NCBI GenBank assembly: GCA_944320725.1
Contig: CALUIM010000012.1
Span: forward strand, 62,001 to 126,000
Source: an uncultured Coriobacteriaceae bacterium
Lineage (GTDB): Bacteria > Actinomycetota > Coriobacteriia > Coriobacteriales > Coriobacteriaceae
Reading direction: 5' to 3'
DNA length: 64,000 nucleotides
Part shown: in pieces, positions 1 to 8,296 of the stretch
How positions within the stretch are numbered: position 1 is the stretch's first letter
Layout: the number at the start of each line of letters is the position of its first letter
Notes under the pieces: generated by a model
Told to the model about the DNA's origin: nothing
Database searches by the model: none
What the model saw: the letters and a program-made list of their open reading frames with translations, nothing else
Translations under genes and position numbers: made by a program

Positions 1-1033
1 AGCTCACCACGCCGCACGTGCCCTGAGGCATGTATTTCTGCGCGAGTTCATACCAGCGGTCACCGGGGAGACCGGGATACTTTACGAAGCGCACCTTGGG
101 ATGCTCGGACAAGAACTCCGCCACAGCGCGACCATTCTTTACGTGCTGCGGCATGCGGACATGCAGGCTCTCGAGGCCCATGTTGAGCAAAAACGCGTTT
201 TGCGGGCTCTGGATAGAGCCGAGGTCGCGCATGAGCTGAGAGGTTGCCTTGGTGATAAACGCAGCACCCTGGCCAAACTTCTTGGTGTACACCACGCCGT
301 GATAGGTCTCATCGGGCGTCGTCAGGCCGGGGTACTTATCGGCATGCGCATCCCAGTCGAAGTTGCCCGAATCGACAATCGCACCACCCACGGCTGCGCC
401 ATGACCGTCCATATACTTGGTCGTGGAGTGCGTCACGATGTCGGCGCCCCATTCGATGGGGCGGCAGAGCACGGGCGTGGGGAACGTGTTGTCAACGATG
501 AGCGGGACGCCGTGGGCATGCGCGGCAGCAGCGAAGCGCTCAATATCGAGCACGTCGAGCGACGGGTTGGCAACCGTCTCGCCAAAGACAGCGCGCGTAT
601 TGGGCTGGAATGCTGCCTCGAGCTCTTCATCGGTGCAGTCGGGCGTAACGAAGGTGCTCTCAACGCCCATGCGGCGCATGGTGTGCGCGATCAGGTTGTA
701 GGTTCCACCATAAATGGCCGAGCTCGCAACCACATGGTCGCCCGCGCCCAAGATGTTAAAGAGCGCGAAGAAGTTGGCCGCCTGTCCTGAGCTGGTGAGC
801 ATGCCCGCCGTGCCGCCCTCGAGTTCCGCAATCTTTGCCGCAACGTAATCGTTGGTGGGGTTCTGCAGGCGTGTATAGAAATACCCCGCCTCCTCGAGGT
901 CGAACAACCGGCCCATGTGCTCGGACGTATCGTATTTCCAGGTGGTTGACTGGTAGATGGGCACCTGGCGCGGCTCACCGTCACCGGGACGATAGCCACC
1001 CTGAACACACGTGGTTCCGATATGCTCTGCCAT
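1..1033 (-). CDS. metY: O-acetylhomoserine sulfhydrylase (aminocarboxypropyltransferase), C-terminus cut by window edge
   Basis: A PLP enzyme of the Cys/Met metabolism family that makes homocysteine (or methionine directly) from O-acetylhomoserine and a sulfide donor, in the cytosol. The reading frame is open from the ATG at 1033 through base 1, giving 344 visible codons of an expected 420-430. Visible family features are an N-terminal QSTTWKYDT block, the YTRLQNPT block, SSGQAA, and HSTTKYMDGHG, whose lysine (about residue 206) should carry PLP. An AAGGAGG ribosome site lies 7 bases before the start, which fixes the start. Upstream are about 640 bases without a gene, containing a repeat array. 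Methionine gamma-lyase and cystathionine gamma-synthase are relatives, but the N-terminal blocks fit the OAH sulfhydrylase branch best. Confidence 0.93.
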   Translation of the reverse strand, partial: MAEHIGTTCVQGGYRPGDGEPRQVPIYQSTTWKYDTSEHMGRLFDLEEAGYFYTRLQNPTNDYVAAKIAELEGGTAGMLTSSGQAANFFALFNILGAGDHVVASSAIYGGTYNLIAHTMRRMGVESTFVTPDCTDEELEAAFQPNTRAVFGETVANPSLDVLDIERFAAAAHAHGVPLIVDNTFPTPVLCRPIEWGADIVTHSTTKYMDGHGAAVGGAIVDSGNFDWDAHADKYPGLTTPDETYHGVVYTKKFGQGAAFITKATSQLMRDLGSIQSPQNAFLLNMGLESLHVRMPQHVKNGRAVAEFLSEHPKVRFVKYPGLPGDRWYELAQKYMPQGTCGVVS

Positions 1034-1258
1034 ATCTGGCCTCCTTGATCTTCGAATCATCTATACCGGAGCGGGGCGCATCGACTCGGCGGATGCTCCC
1101 CACTCGACAGCGTGCGCGTTCAAGGATACTGCAACGCGCCGTCTCTCGTGGGCGCGACGCGCATCTCACCGAGACATTTAACGGGACGCGCATCCCCGGC
1201 CGCTGCGACCGCAACAAGCGTCGCGCACGCAGCCGCAATCCGGCGCCTCCCCCAAGAT
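1034..1258. other. Intergenic upstream region of the OAH sulfhydrylase gene
   Basis: No credible gene. On the minus strand a TATAGA hexamer at 1059-1064 could serve as a -10 box for the sulfhydrylase, but no convincing -35 box was found. I looked for a SAM riboswitch or T-box and saw neither conserved core. The remainder is GC-rich sequence leading into the repeat array. Confidence 0.4.
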
Positions 1259-1611
1259 GGTGGTCACCGCTCGGGACTTATGGGCGAACGAGGCGCTAGG
1301 GAGGTGCCCCCGTGGTCATCACCGGGGACTTATGGGCGAATCATGCGTACGGAGAGCCGCGCGGTGGTCATTGAACGAGGGTTATGGGTGCGCGGGCGCC
1401 AGAAATCGCCGCCCGGTGGTCACGGAAGGCGGGATATGGGTCGGATATGCGCCTTCGAGGCCCGTTTCCTACGTTGCGCGCACCCATAACCCTCGGCCCA
1501 TGACCATCGCTGCGCGCATCCTACCGCTGTTTCACCCATAACCCTCGCGCCGTGACCACGCACCGCGTCAGGCTGCGGCCGCATCGCCCATACCCCTCGC
1601 GCCGTGACCAG
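1259..1611. repeat. Array of seven ~28-bp degenerate repeats, four direct then three inverted, 52-bp period
   Basis: Seven copies share the pattern GTGGTCA-n6/8-GGG-n2-TATGGG-C/T-G. Forward copies begin at 1259, 1312, 1363 and 1415 (steps of 53, 51 and 52). Copies in the opposite orientation begin at 1481, 1533 and 1585 (steps of 52 and 52). The bases between copies are not alike. Because the period is not a multiple of three, the conservation is at DNA level rather than in a repeated protein. Opposed halves could also fold back on one another. No cas gene is nearby and the repeats are too degenerate for CRISPR. Function unknown: regulator-binding array, REP/BIME-like element or mobile-element remnant are the options. 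Confidence 0.75.
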
Positions 1612-1674
1612 TTTGCGCGGAGACCCGGTCCCTGGGACCTCAGACGACGCGTCACTATAACGATTGCGGATGAC

Positions 1675-2310
1675 TCAGAACTCGCCGAACCGAGGCTGCC
1701 CCGTCGTTGCGCAATCGCGTCCCGCCATCACCTCGCGAAGCCATTCGAGAAACGGCCGCTCCTCCCCCGTCTTGAAGACGGCATGAATCATCACGGTCTC
1801 GGTAAAATCTGTCGAGGCAATCTTGCCGCCACGCTGCTCAACTTCGCGGCGCACCTGCTCGAACAGCGGATAGGCAACTGAAATATCGACAGGGGTAATC
1901 TGCGTCATCTCGACCAGATTGCCTGCGGCACGCGCAGCCTCGACGGCCGCTTGCGCGGCAGCGGTATAGGCCCGCACAAGCCCACCCGGTCCCAGAAGCG
2001 TTCCACCAAAGTAACGCGTCGTCACGCAGCACACATCCTTGAGCCCTGCGCCGCGCAGAACCTCAAGCGTTGGCATGCCGCTCGTGCGCTGGGGCTCGCC
2101 ATCGTCGCTCGCGCGCTCGGTACCGTCGGCGAGAATCCACGCCGGCACGTTGTGCCGTGCATCATAGTGACGCGCACGCACGGCATCTTGATGCGCCGAT
2201 GCCTCCTCCGGCGTCTCCACGTGCACGAGCTGGGCGATGAAACGGCTTTTGCGATCGACAACCTCGCCGGTCGCCTCGACCCCCGTGCGCATCGTAAGAT
2301 AGTGCTCCAC
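1675..2310 (-). CDS. yigZ: YigZ/IMPACT-family protein (UPF0029 + DUF1949)
   Basis: A predicted 211-aa cytosolic protein of the YigZ/IMPACT family. Eukaryotic IMPACT modulates GCN2; the bacterial role is not settled, though nucleic-acid binding has been proposed. The N-terminal half carries KSRFIAQLVHV, the DARHNVPAW segment and TSGMPTLEVLRGAGL, with a TRYFGGTLLGPGGLVRAY block typical of the family. The C-terminal third fits DUF1949. I chose the GTG at 2310 because AGGGG lies 8 bases upstream and the family begins close to this point. The longer frame, opening with a GTG at 2370, has no ribosome site. It lies downstream of the terminator that ends the phosphate transport genes, so it is probably transcribed on its own. 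Confidence 0.88.
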   Translation of the reverse strand: MEHYLTMRTGVEATGEVVDRKSRFIAQLVHVETPEEASAHQDAVRARHYDARHNVPAWILADGTERASDDGEPQRTSGMPTLEVLRGAGLKDVCCVTTRYFGGTLLGPGGLVRAYTAAAQAAVEAARAAGNLVEMTQITPVDISVAYPLFEQVRREVEQRGGKIASTDFTETVMIHAVFKTGEERPFLEWLREVMAGRDCATTGQPRFGEF

Positions 2311-2385
2311 GAATCCCGCCCCTTCATCTCGTTTGAGTTCCCATCGACTATGGTACCGGAAGCTCTGCACGACGGGTCGGGATAA

Positions 2386-2423
2386 GAAAAACGCCCCAGC
2401 CGCGAAGCACGCGTACCAGGGCG
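2386..2423 (-). terminator. Rho-independent terminator after the pit-DUF47 pair
   Basis: On the minus strand an imperfect GC-rich hairpin (CGCCC…CGCG / CGCG…GGGCG arms around a short loop) is followed by TTTTTC. It lies just beyond the stop of the DUF47 gene. Confidence 0.7.
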
Positions 2424-2446
2424 CAAGGACGGTTGAAAAACTGAGA

Positions 2447-3070
2447 CTAGCTGTTCTTCATCACGATGCTGTCGACGGTGTCGGCAACATGCTCGACGGA
2501 ATCAACGCAGTACTCAAGGAACGTGTAGACCTCGTGCCATGCGAACACCTCACGGAAATCATCGCAGGTGGTATGGAGATTGCGCATCGCCTTGATATAG
2601 AGGTGATCGGCTTCCTCTTCAATCGAGTTGATCTCGATCACATGCTGGCGCAGGCTCTTCGAACGCTTGAACTGCGGAAGCTCCTCGAGCAGCGCGCGCA
2701 TCTCCTTGCACGCCCGCTCGATCATGTCGACGAGCTCAAGCGCGTCGGAACGGATGGAGGTGATGTTATCGAAGTAGATCCGATGCAGCACGCCCTCGAT
2801 CCGATCGGTCACAGTGTCGAGGTTCTCGCTCATCGCGGCGATGTCCTCACGCTCGATCGGCGTAACGAAGGCGGTCACGAGCGCATCGTGCATTTCGTGC
2901 TTCTTCTCGTCGGCAGCCTGCTCGATGGTGTGCATAGCTTCGATGGCCTCACCGATACGCGAGGGATCAAACGAGCGCATCGCCTCTGCAAGCACCTGCG
3001 CCGCTTGGTACGAAAGGTCGGCGCACTCGCAGAAGGTGTCGTAGTAGTAGGAATCTTTTTTCCTGGCCAT
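2447..3070 (-). CDS. DUF47 family phosphate-transport accessory protein (PhoU-like)
   Basis: A 207-aa, all-helical, soluble protein resembling PhoU, of the family that partners with Pit phosphate transporters and is thought to modulate their activity. It is rich in acidic/basic heptad-like helices (for example MHTIEQAADEKKHEMHDAL and FVTPIEREDIAAMS). The FVTPIEREDI motif, with nearby Glu and Asp residues that in this family can bind metal, is a hallmark. The ATG at 3070 is preceded by GGAG at 7 bases; the longer frame to 3124 adds residues with no family match. It lies 70 bases downstream of the Pit transporter gene on the same strand and is closed by a terminator, so the two form an operon. 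A separate classical PhoU is encoded at 10.2-11.0 kb. Confidence 0.9.
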   Translation of the reverse strand: MARKKDSYYYDTFCECADLSYQAAQVLAEAMRSFDPSRIGEAIEAMHTIEQAADEKKHEMHDALVTAFVTPIEREDIAAMSENLDTVTDRIEGVLHRIYFDNITSIRSDALELVDMIERACKEMRALLEELPQFKRSKSLRQHVIEINSIEEEADHLYIKAMRNLHTTCDDFREVFAWHEVYTFLEYCVDSVEHVADTVDSIVMKNS

Positions 3071-3140
3071 GTTCAATCTCCAAACTGTCGATGGCACTGC
3101 ATCTTGATACGGCCGTTCGGCCAATTCGTTGCGGGAATCC

Positions 3141-4193
3141 CTAGAAGAGCATCATGAAGAGCTTCGCCATGACGAAGCTGATAAGGCCGCATCCGGGGAA
3201 GGTGAAAATCCAGGTGAGCATCATGTCGCGCACCACGCTGAAGTTGATTGCCGAAAGACGCTTCACCGCACCGACGCCCATGATGGCGCTGGTCTTGGTA
3301 TGGGTGGTGGAAACGGGAATGCCGAACACGGTGGAAAGCAGGATGCAGATGGCTCCGGCGAGATCTGCAGAGAAGCCCTGATACTTCTCGAGCTTGACCA
3401 TGTCCATTCCCACCGACTTGATGATCTTCTCGCCGCCAACCGAGGTGCCCACGCCCATAACCGTGGAGCACAGCAGCATGAGCCATACCGGAATGATGGC
3501 GTTCGTGAGATCGGGCTGCCCGTTGCAGAAAGCAACACCCAGCAACAGCACGCCGATGAACTTCTGGCCATCCTGTGCGCCGTGCATGAAGCTCATGAAC
3601 GCTGCACCGAAGATCTGCGCGCCCGTGAAGAACCCATTGGCATGTCTTCGATCGAGACCGGCGCACAATAACGTGATCAATTTACAGAGTCCCCAGCCAA
3701 GCGCGAAGCCAATTGCCAGGCTCAGCACCAAGCCATAGAGCACCTTGACCCACTCGGCGCCATTCACACCATCAAGGCCGCCGTGAATTGCCAGCGCAGC
3801 ACCGGTGAGGCCGGCGATGAGGCTGTGGCTCTCGCTCGTGGGGATACCAAATACCGAAGCGCCCACGCTGTAGACCACGATCGAGAAGAGCGCCGCGCAC
3901 AGCGCAACAAGCGCCTCATGCGTGTTGGTACCAAAATCGACCATGTTGGAGATGGTGGATGCAACCGATGCATTGAGATGCGTCATGATGAGCACGCCGA
4001 GGAAATTGAAGATGGCGCTCATGATGATTGCCGGGCGAACATTCATGCATCGCGTTGAGATGCACGTCGCGATGGCGTTGGGAGCATCGGTCCAACCGTT
4101 TACGAAGATAACCCCGAGCGTAAGCAGTACCGTAACGGCCAAGATGGGATTGCTCGCCACCTGGGCCACGAAAGTCGCTAACGAAACGTCCAA
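3141..4193 (-). CDS. pit: Low-affinity inorganic phosphate transporter, PiT family
   Basis: An integral membrane transporter (about 350 aa, roughly ten hydrophobic segments) that imports inorganic phosphate, usually as a metal-phosphate complex with protons or cations. The duplicated PiT signature is visible: GWTDAPNAIAT near the N-terminus and STTHTKTSAIMG in the second half, with the ESHSLIAG and FMHGAQDGQK loops. I chose the TTG at 4193 (product beginning M-D-V-S-L) because AAGGAAGCGAGAG precedes it and the hydrophobic protein begins there. The extension to the TTG at 4247 would add an Arg-rich N-terminus. The start is the least certain part. It is co-transcribed with the DUF47 gene and divergent from rnpB. 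Confidence 0.9.
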   Translation of the reverse strand: MDVSLATFVAQVASNPILAVTVLLTLGVIFVNGWTDAPNAIATCISTRCMNVRPAIIMSAIFNFLGVLIMTHLNASVASTISNMVDFGTNTHEALVALCAALFSIVVYSVGASVFGIPTSESHSLIAGLTGAALAIHGGLDGVNGAEWVKVLYGLVLSLAIGFALGWGLCKLITLLCAGLDRRHANGFFTGAQIFGAAFMSFMHGAQDGQKFIGVLLLGVAFCNGQPDLTNAIIPVWLMLLCSTVMGVGTSVGGEKIIKSVGMDMVKLEKYQGFSADLAGAICILLSTVFGIPVSTTHTKTSAIMGVGAVKRLSAINFSVVRDMMLTWIFTFPGCGLISFVMAKLFMMLF

Positions 4194-4506
4194 GATCTCT
4201 CGCTTCCTTTGCGATACGCATGCCCTCGCGTGCGCACGCGCGTACAATACGGCAATATTCTAGCTGTTCTTGACCTCGCGCTTATGCTCAGTTGACATTT
4301 TAATGACGCTTCTTGGGTATCATTGCACTGTTTCACGCGCTGTAGCTGCATATTTCCTATCACGTCATGCGTAAGCTTACCAACTCCTTACATTCGGCTT
4401 ACCTGCATCTGACGGCATATCCCCAGCTGAACGCGCTGCGAGGGTGCACCTGTGACGCGTTGCGGACCTGCGTTGACCCCACTGCGCACAGCAGCGCGCG
4501 CTCGTG
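4194..4506. other. Divergent intergenic region between pit and rnpB
   Basis: About 310 bases relatively rich in AT compared with the genes. It must hold the leftward promoter of pit and the rightward promoter of rnpB. A TTGACA lies at 4293-4298 on the plus strand but no -10 box sits at 17 bases from it. A TAGAAT on the minus strand near 4257-4262 is a possible -10 for pit. No pho-box repeat was recognised. The 111-codon plus frame here has no ribosome site and is not called. Confidence 0.35.
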
Positions 4507-4507
4507 C

Positions 4508-4513
4508 TACAAT
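4508..4513 (+). promoter_or_regulatory. -10 box of rnpB
   Basis: TACAAT placed so that transcription would start close to the first base of the P1 helix of the RNase P RNA. The -35 region is weak; a TTGACC at 4473-4478 is too distant to be its partner. Confidence 0.55.
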
Positions 4514-4521
4514 GGCCTCTC

Positions 4522-4883
<362 letters not shown>

Positions 4884-4931
4884 CCCTCATCTCAATCGAT
4901 GCACGCGCGGCAGGCTCGCTTTCACAGTGGG

Positions 4932-4937
4932 TACAAT
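4932..4937 (+). promoter_or_regulatory. Possible -10 box of the nitroreductase gene
   Basis: TACAAT 36 bases before the gene start, in the short spacer after rnpB. No clear -35 box. Assigned from position and sequence only. Confidence 0.35.
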
Positions 4938-4973
4938 GGTCACAGCACATCCGCCACCATGATGGGAGCTGCC

Positions 4974-5504
4974 ATGTCTTTTATTGAACTTGCCCGCGCA
5001 CGCTATTCATGCCGCACCTATGAGCATCGCCCTGTCGAGCAAGAGCACCTCGATCTCGTGCTCGAGGCGGGCCGCATCGCACCCTCTGCGCACAACAACC
5101 ATCCAACGCGCGTCATTGTGTGCGACACGCCCGAGTTGCGCGCAAAGGCGGCAAAGGCCGCCTATCGCTTCGAGCACGACGGCAGCGTCTTCGGGGCGCC
5201 CGTTGTGCTCATCGCCTGCGCCATTACCGATGAGGCATGGGTCCGCCGCGGCGACGAGATGAATTCCTCGCTTATTGACACCTCGATCGTTGTCGACCAC
5301 ATGATGATGCAGGCCACCGAGTTTGGCCTTGGCACCTGCTGGGTATGCATGTTCGATCCCGATATCGCGCGCGAGGAGTTCAACATGCCCGAGGGCGTTC
5401 TCCCCGTCTCGATGCTCACCATGGGCTATCCCGCCGACACGATCGCCGATCCCGAGGCGCGCGAGGCGCGCTGCATCAAGCGCGAGCAGTTCCTCAGTTT
5501 GTAA
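4974..5504 (+). CDS. Nitroreductase-family flavoprotein
   Basis: A 176-aa cytosolic FMN enzyme of the nitroreductase fold; such proteins reduce nitro compounds, quinones or flavins with NAD(P)H. The N-terminal FIELARARYSCRTY matches the usual R-x-S-x-R FMN phosphate-binding motif. The conserved APSAHNNHP segment and the C-terminal GYPAD block (flavin contact, often GYP) are also present. Length fits the short, single-domain members. The ATG at 4974 has GGGAG five bases upstream. The frame could be extended back into rnpB, but that is implausible. The true substrate cannot be read from the sequence. It ends 14 bases before a strong hairpin that separates it from the convergent pspA gene. Confidence 0.88.
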   Translation: MSFIELARARYSCRTYEHRPVEQEHLDLVLEAGRIAPSAHNNHPTRVIVCDTPELRAKAAKAAYRFEHDGSVFGAPVVLIACAITDEAWVRRGDEMNSSLIDTSIVVDHMMMQATEFGLGTCWVCMFDPDIAREEFNMPEGVLPVSMLTMGYPADTIADPEAREARCIKREQFLSL

Positions 5505-5518
5505 CGATTAACGCAAAC

Positions 5519-5546
5519 GGGGCGGGAACTAGCCTGTTCCCGCCCC
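5519..5546. terminator. Bidirectional hairpin terminator between nitroreductase and pspA
   Basis: A perfect 11-bp stem (GGGGCGGGAAC / GTTCCCGCCCC) with a 6-base loop lies between two convergent genes. The minus-strand side continues GTTTGCGTT; the plus side lacks a T run, so termination may be more efficient leftwards. Confidence 0.7.
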
Positions 5547-5579
5547 GCTCATACACCGTTGGGTATGTAGCCCGTTACG

Positions 5580-6260
5580 CTACAGCCCCATCTCGGCCTT
5601 CAGCTTCGCAAGCTCGTCGTCCACTGCAGCGGTGGAACCAGCCTCGGCGTACTTCTTCTCAAGCTCGGCTGCCGTATCGACCTTCTGGGCATTCAGCTCG
5701 CTCATGGCATTCGAGCGATCGAGCATCTCGTCGGCCTTGGCCTCCATGCGGTCGAACGCAGCCATGGCGCCCTCGGCCCGGTCGCCAGCAGAGGTAACGT
5801 CGTTTACCTTATCCTGCGTCTTGGCAACGGCGACCTTCGCCTTCACGGCCTCGCGACGGCCCTTGAGCGTCTCGATATCGTTCACGAGCTTGTCGTGCAT
5901 CTGGCGCATCTTGGATGCGTTCTCATGCGCGGCGGCGTAGGCCTGCGCCAAGCTCTCGCCCTTCGCGGCGAGCTGCTGCTTCTTGGCGAGGAAGGCGCGG
6001 GCGTCGCCCTCGTTGCCCGCCTTCAGCGCCTGACGCGCGAGGTCGTCGTACTTGGCAACCTCGGCGGTGTTCTCGTCCACCAGCCGCTTGGTACGCGTCT
6101 CCTCCGCCATAACGCCGGCAGTTTCCTGCTTCACCTCAGCGAGCGACTCGGTAAGGTCGCGCAGGTACTGATCGACCATCTTTGCCGGATCCTCGGCATG
6201 GTCGAGCAGGTCGTTGATGTTGGCCTTCACGATGTCGGCGAACCTATCGAGCATTCCCAT
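5580..6260 (-). CDS. pspA: PspA/IM30 family membrane-stress protein
   Basis: A 226-aa, almost entirely coiled-coil peripheral membrane protein of the PspA/Vipp1/IM30 family. Members oligomerise on the inner leaflet and protect against envelope stress (ESCRT-III-like fold). The N-terminus GMLDRFADIVKANIND and the EDPAKMVDQYLRDL motif are family hallmarks and form the amphipathic membrane-binding helix. The rest is long heptad-rich helix (for example AFLAKKQQLAAKGESLAQAY). The start ATG at 6260 has AAGGGAG seven bases upstream; a longer frame to 6317 lacks this. The next gene upstream, 83 bases away, encodes a TPM-domain membrane protein on the same strand, so the two may act together at the membrane. 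Confidence 0.92.
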   Translation of the reverse strand: MGMLDRFADIVKANINDLLDHAEDPAKMVDQYLRDLTESLAEVKQETAGVMAEETRTKRLVDENTAEVAKYDDLARQALKAGNEGDARAFLAKKQQLAAKGESLAQAYAAAHENASKMRQMHDKLVNDIETLKGRREAVKAKVAVAKTQDKVNDVTSAGDRAEGAMAAFDRMEAKADEMLDRSNAMSELNAQKVDTAAELEKKYAEAGSTAAVDDELAKLKAEMGL

Positions 6261-6343
6261 GGTGCAGCTCCCTTGCTGTCTCGTTTCATGACACTGCGCT
6301 CGTTGCGCAGATGCCATAGTTCTACCCTATCTCACTGCGGATA

Positions 6344-7441
6344 TCACGCGTTCGTATCGTCTTCAGATGATTGTTGATACTTCTTCGCGCGCTCGTCCAT
6401 ATCCGTATCGCCAAACGTCTCGAGCGGCGTGTCGTAAATCTCCTGCATCCGCTCAGCCTCGCGCTCCTTCGAGGCACGGTAGCGCTTCACGCCCGTATAT
6501 GCGATTGCCGCCACGACAATAATCACCACGCCCGGCACGATATAGGCAAGTGGCGATGTGGTCTTGGTCATGATGCGCTCGGCGGTATCGGCAAAAGCCT
6601 TGGAGAAGATCTCTTCTTCACTCAGCGACATATCCTGATAATACCGGTCGAGATAATCCGCCAAGATGCCGATTGCCTCGTCGTCCATCACGGTCTTTGC
6701 CTGGCTTCCCACCGCATAGCCGCAGTTGAATGAACCCGCGCCATCATCGCAGAACACGAGCAGGAAATGAGCCTCGTCATCGAATAGCTCATCATAGGCC
6801 GCCCGGGCGATGCTGCCGAGCTCCGCCGTCGAGGTAACCGAACCGTTGGGCAGGATGTACACATAGGGCTCGACACCCGTGAGATCGGCAAACGTGCGCA
6901 TACCCGACTCAAACGTATTGGTGTCAGAAATCCAGTCGCCATCCTCGTCGGTAACATGGCGAGACGTCGTTTGCGCAGCACCATCGGGAAGCGCCTCGCG
7001 CGCGACGGTGGACGCCGCGATGTCGGAAGAGAACGACGATCCGCAGGAGGATGCGCTACCAAGCAGGGAGAACATCAAGGCAAGCACGATGAATGCGGCT
7101 ACGAGGCCCAAGCATCCGCCAAGTGAACAGCCCCCCGAGCTACGTTGGGTAGCAACAGGACCTCCCGGAGGGGCCACCGGAGCAGCTGAGCGACGCGAAA
7201 ACGAGCGTCCCAAGCTCATGCCGGCAAGAAACGGCCAGAAACTGCTACCCGAACCGCCACCCATAGATGGCCGCGGTGCCGGCCCTCTGTGCCCAAAGCC
7301 GCCCAAGCCGCCGCCAAAGCTCCGACCACCGCCGAAGCTCCTGCCGCCGCCACCGCCGGAGAAACCGCCGAACGATCTGCCGCCGCCGGAGAAACCGCCG
7401 CTGCGACCACCGCCCGATCTTCCGCCACCAGACCTGCCCAC
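6344..7441 (-). CDS. TPM-domain membrane protein with Gly-Arg-Ser-rich N-terminus
   Basis: A 365-aa membrane protein whose N-terminal ~52 residues are repeats of G-G-G-R-S-F and similar, followed by a hydrophobic segment at about 109-130. A soluble domain at about 140-290 fits the TPM/YgcG-like fold (VYILPNGSV, AHFLLVFCDDGAG). A second hydrophobic helix lies at about 305-325, and the tail is charged and cytosolic. The GTG start at 7441 has AAGGGAG six bases upstream. TPM proteins are linked to membrane-protein turnover, but function here is not established. The Gly-rich region at the start rather than the end is unusual, since TPM proteins more often carry a C-terminal Gly-rich tail. The neighbour downstream is pspA. 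Confidence 0.75.
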   Translation of the reverse strand: MGRSGGGRSGGGRSGGFSGGGRSFGGFSGGGGGRSFGGGRSFGGGLGGFGHRGPAPRPSMGGGSGSSFWPFLAGMSLGRSFSRRSAAPVAPPGGPVATQRSSGGCSLGGCLGLVAAFIVLALMFSLLGSASSCGSSFSSDIAASTVAREALPDGAAQTTSRHVTDEDGDWISDTNTFESGMRTFADLTGVEPYVYILPNGSVTSTAELGSIARAAYDELFDDEAHFLLVFCDDGAGSFNCGYAVGSQAKTVMDDEAIGILADYLDRYYQDMSLSEEEIFSKAFADTAERIMTKTTSPLAYIVPGVVIIVVAAIAYTGVKRYRASKEREAERMQEIYDTPLETFGDTDMDERAKKYQQSSEDDTNA

Positions 7442-7489
7442 AGCAAGCTCCCTTCATCAACTCAACGTAGCAGCAGTATACCCAAACAT

Positions 7490-7517
7490 AAAAAGGGCCC
7501 CGTACGAGACGGGGCCC
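7490..7517 (-). terminator. Rho-independent terminator after divIVA
   Basis: On the minus strand a 9-bp perfect stem (GGGCCCCGT / ACGGGGCCC) is followed by TTTTTATG. It ends the yggS-sepF-yggT-divIVA transcription unit. Confidence 0.85.
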
Positions 7518-7587
7518 TGGCACTGCAATCGGTTATCTACGGCCCGTTGCCGCGCAAAGCATTCAACAAGCCGTTACGAAAGCAAGA

Positions 7588-8241
7588 TTAGTCGAGATCG
7601 TCCATGCCGAAATTGTCGAGCGGAGCGAACGGATCGGCAACGGGAGCGGGCTCGGGAGCCGGTGCAGGCGCGGGAGCCGGTGCGGGCGCGGGCTGCGCGG
7701 GAGCGGAACCCACAGGCGCAGACGAAAGCAGATCGGACGGGAAGGAATTCTGAGCATCGTCCATGAAGTGCTGCAGAAGCTTGAGATACTCGTCCTTGAA
7801 CTCCTCGCGGGATGCCTTGAGACGATCGATCTCCTTGAGCTCCTCCTGCTTCTCCTGGAGCGCCTGGCGAATGACGTCACGAGCCTTGGCATCCGCCTCG
7901 TTGCTGATGCGCTCAGCATTCTGCTGCGCCTCGTTCACGATGGCCTCGGCGGTCTGCTGAGCAGCGATGAGCGCCGCAGAGATCTGACGCTCGGAAGCGT
8001 TGAAGCTCGGCTGCGCGGGCGCTGCGGGCGCAGCAGCAGGGCCAGCGGCAAGCTGGGCCTGAGCATCGGCGAGCTGCTGCTCGGTTGCGGTCAGGCGGTT
8101 CTTCAGGTCGACGATCTTGTTCAGCATCGCATCGACCTCGGCGGACAGCTGCTCGAGGAAAACGTCAACCTCGCCGGGATCATAACCGCGCTTTGCCTCA
8201 GAGAACGTCTGGGCCTGGATGTCTGCAGGTGTGATAGCCAT
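7588..8241 (-). CDS. divIVA: DivIVA-domain polar/septal growth protein
   Basis: A 217-aa cytosolic coiled-coil protein of the DivIVA/Wag31 family, which binds negatively curved membrane at poles and septa and guides wall growth in actinobacteria. The N-terminal lipid-binding module ITPADIQAQTF…KRGYDPGEVDVFLEQL occupies residues 3-35. A first coiled coil, an Ala/Pro linker, a second long coiled coil (about 85-160, many Glu/Gln/Ala) and a Pro-Ala repeat region before an acidic end follow. AAAAGGAG precedes the ATG. It is last in a run with sepF and yggT, 55 bases after yggT, and is followed by a strong terminator. The Pro-Ala tract (about 180-200) is low complexity. Confidence 0.95.
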   Translation of the reverse strand: MAITPADIQAQTFSEAKRGYDPGEVDVFLEQLSAEVDAMLNKIVDLKNRLTATEQQLADAQAQLAAGPAAAPAAPAQPSFNASERQISAALIAAQQTAEAIVNEAQQNAERISNEADAKARDVIRQALQEKQEELKEIDRLKASREEFKDEYLKLLQHFMDDAQNSFPSDLLSSAPVGSAPAQPAPAPAPAPAPAPEPAPVADPFAPLDNFGMDDLD

Positions 8242-8296
8242 CTAGAAACTCCTTTTCGTCGCCTGGGCCGAACCCCCATGCAGGCCGGCCATGCGT

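Noticed and set aside
1034-1258. SAM or other riboswitch ahead of the OAH sulfhydrylase gene
   Set aside because: No conserved riboswitch core or terminator hairpin was seen on the minus strand.
1112-1541. Plus-strand frames of 125 and 94 codons within the repeat array
   Set aside because: The repeat step is not a multiple of three, so the array is conserved as DNA, not as protein; no ribosome site.
1259-1611. CRISPR array
   Set aside because: Repeats are degenerate, half are inverted, spacing segments are about 24 bases, and no cas genes lie in the window.
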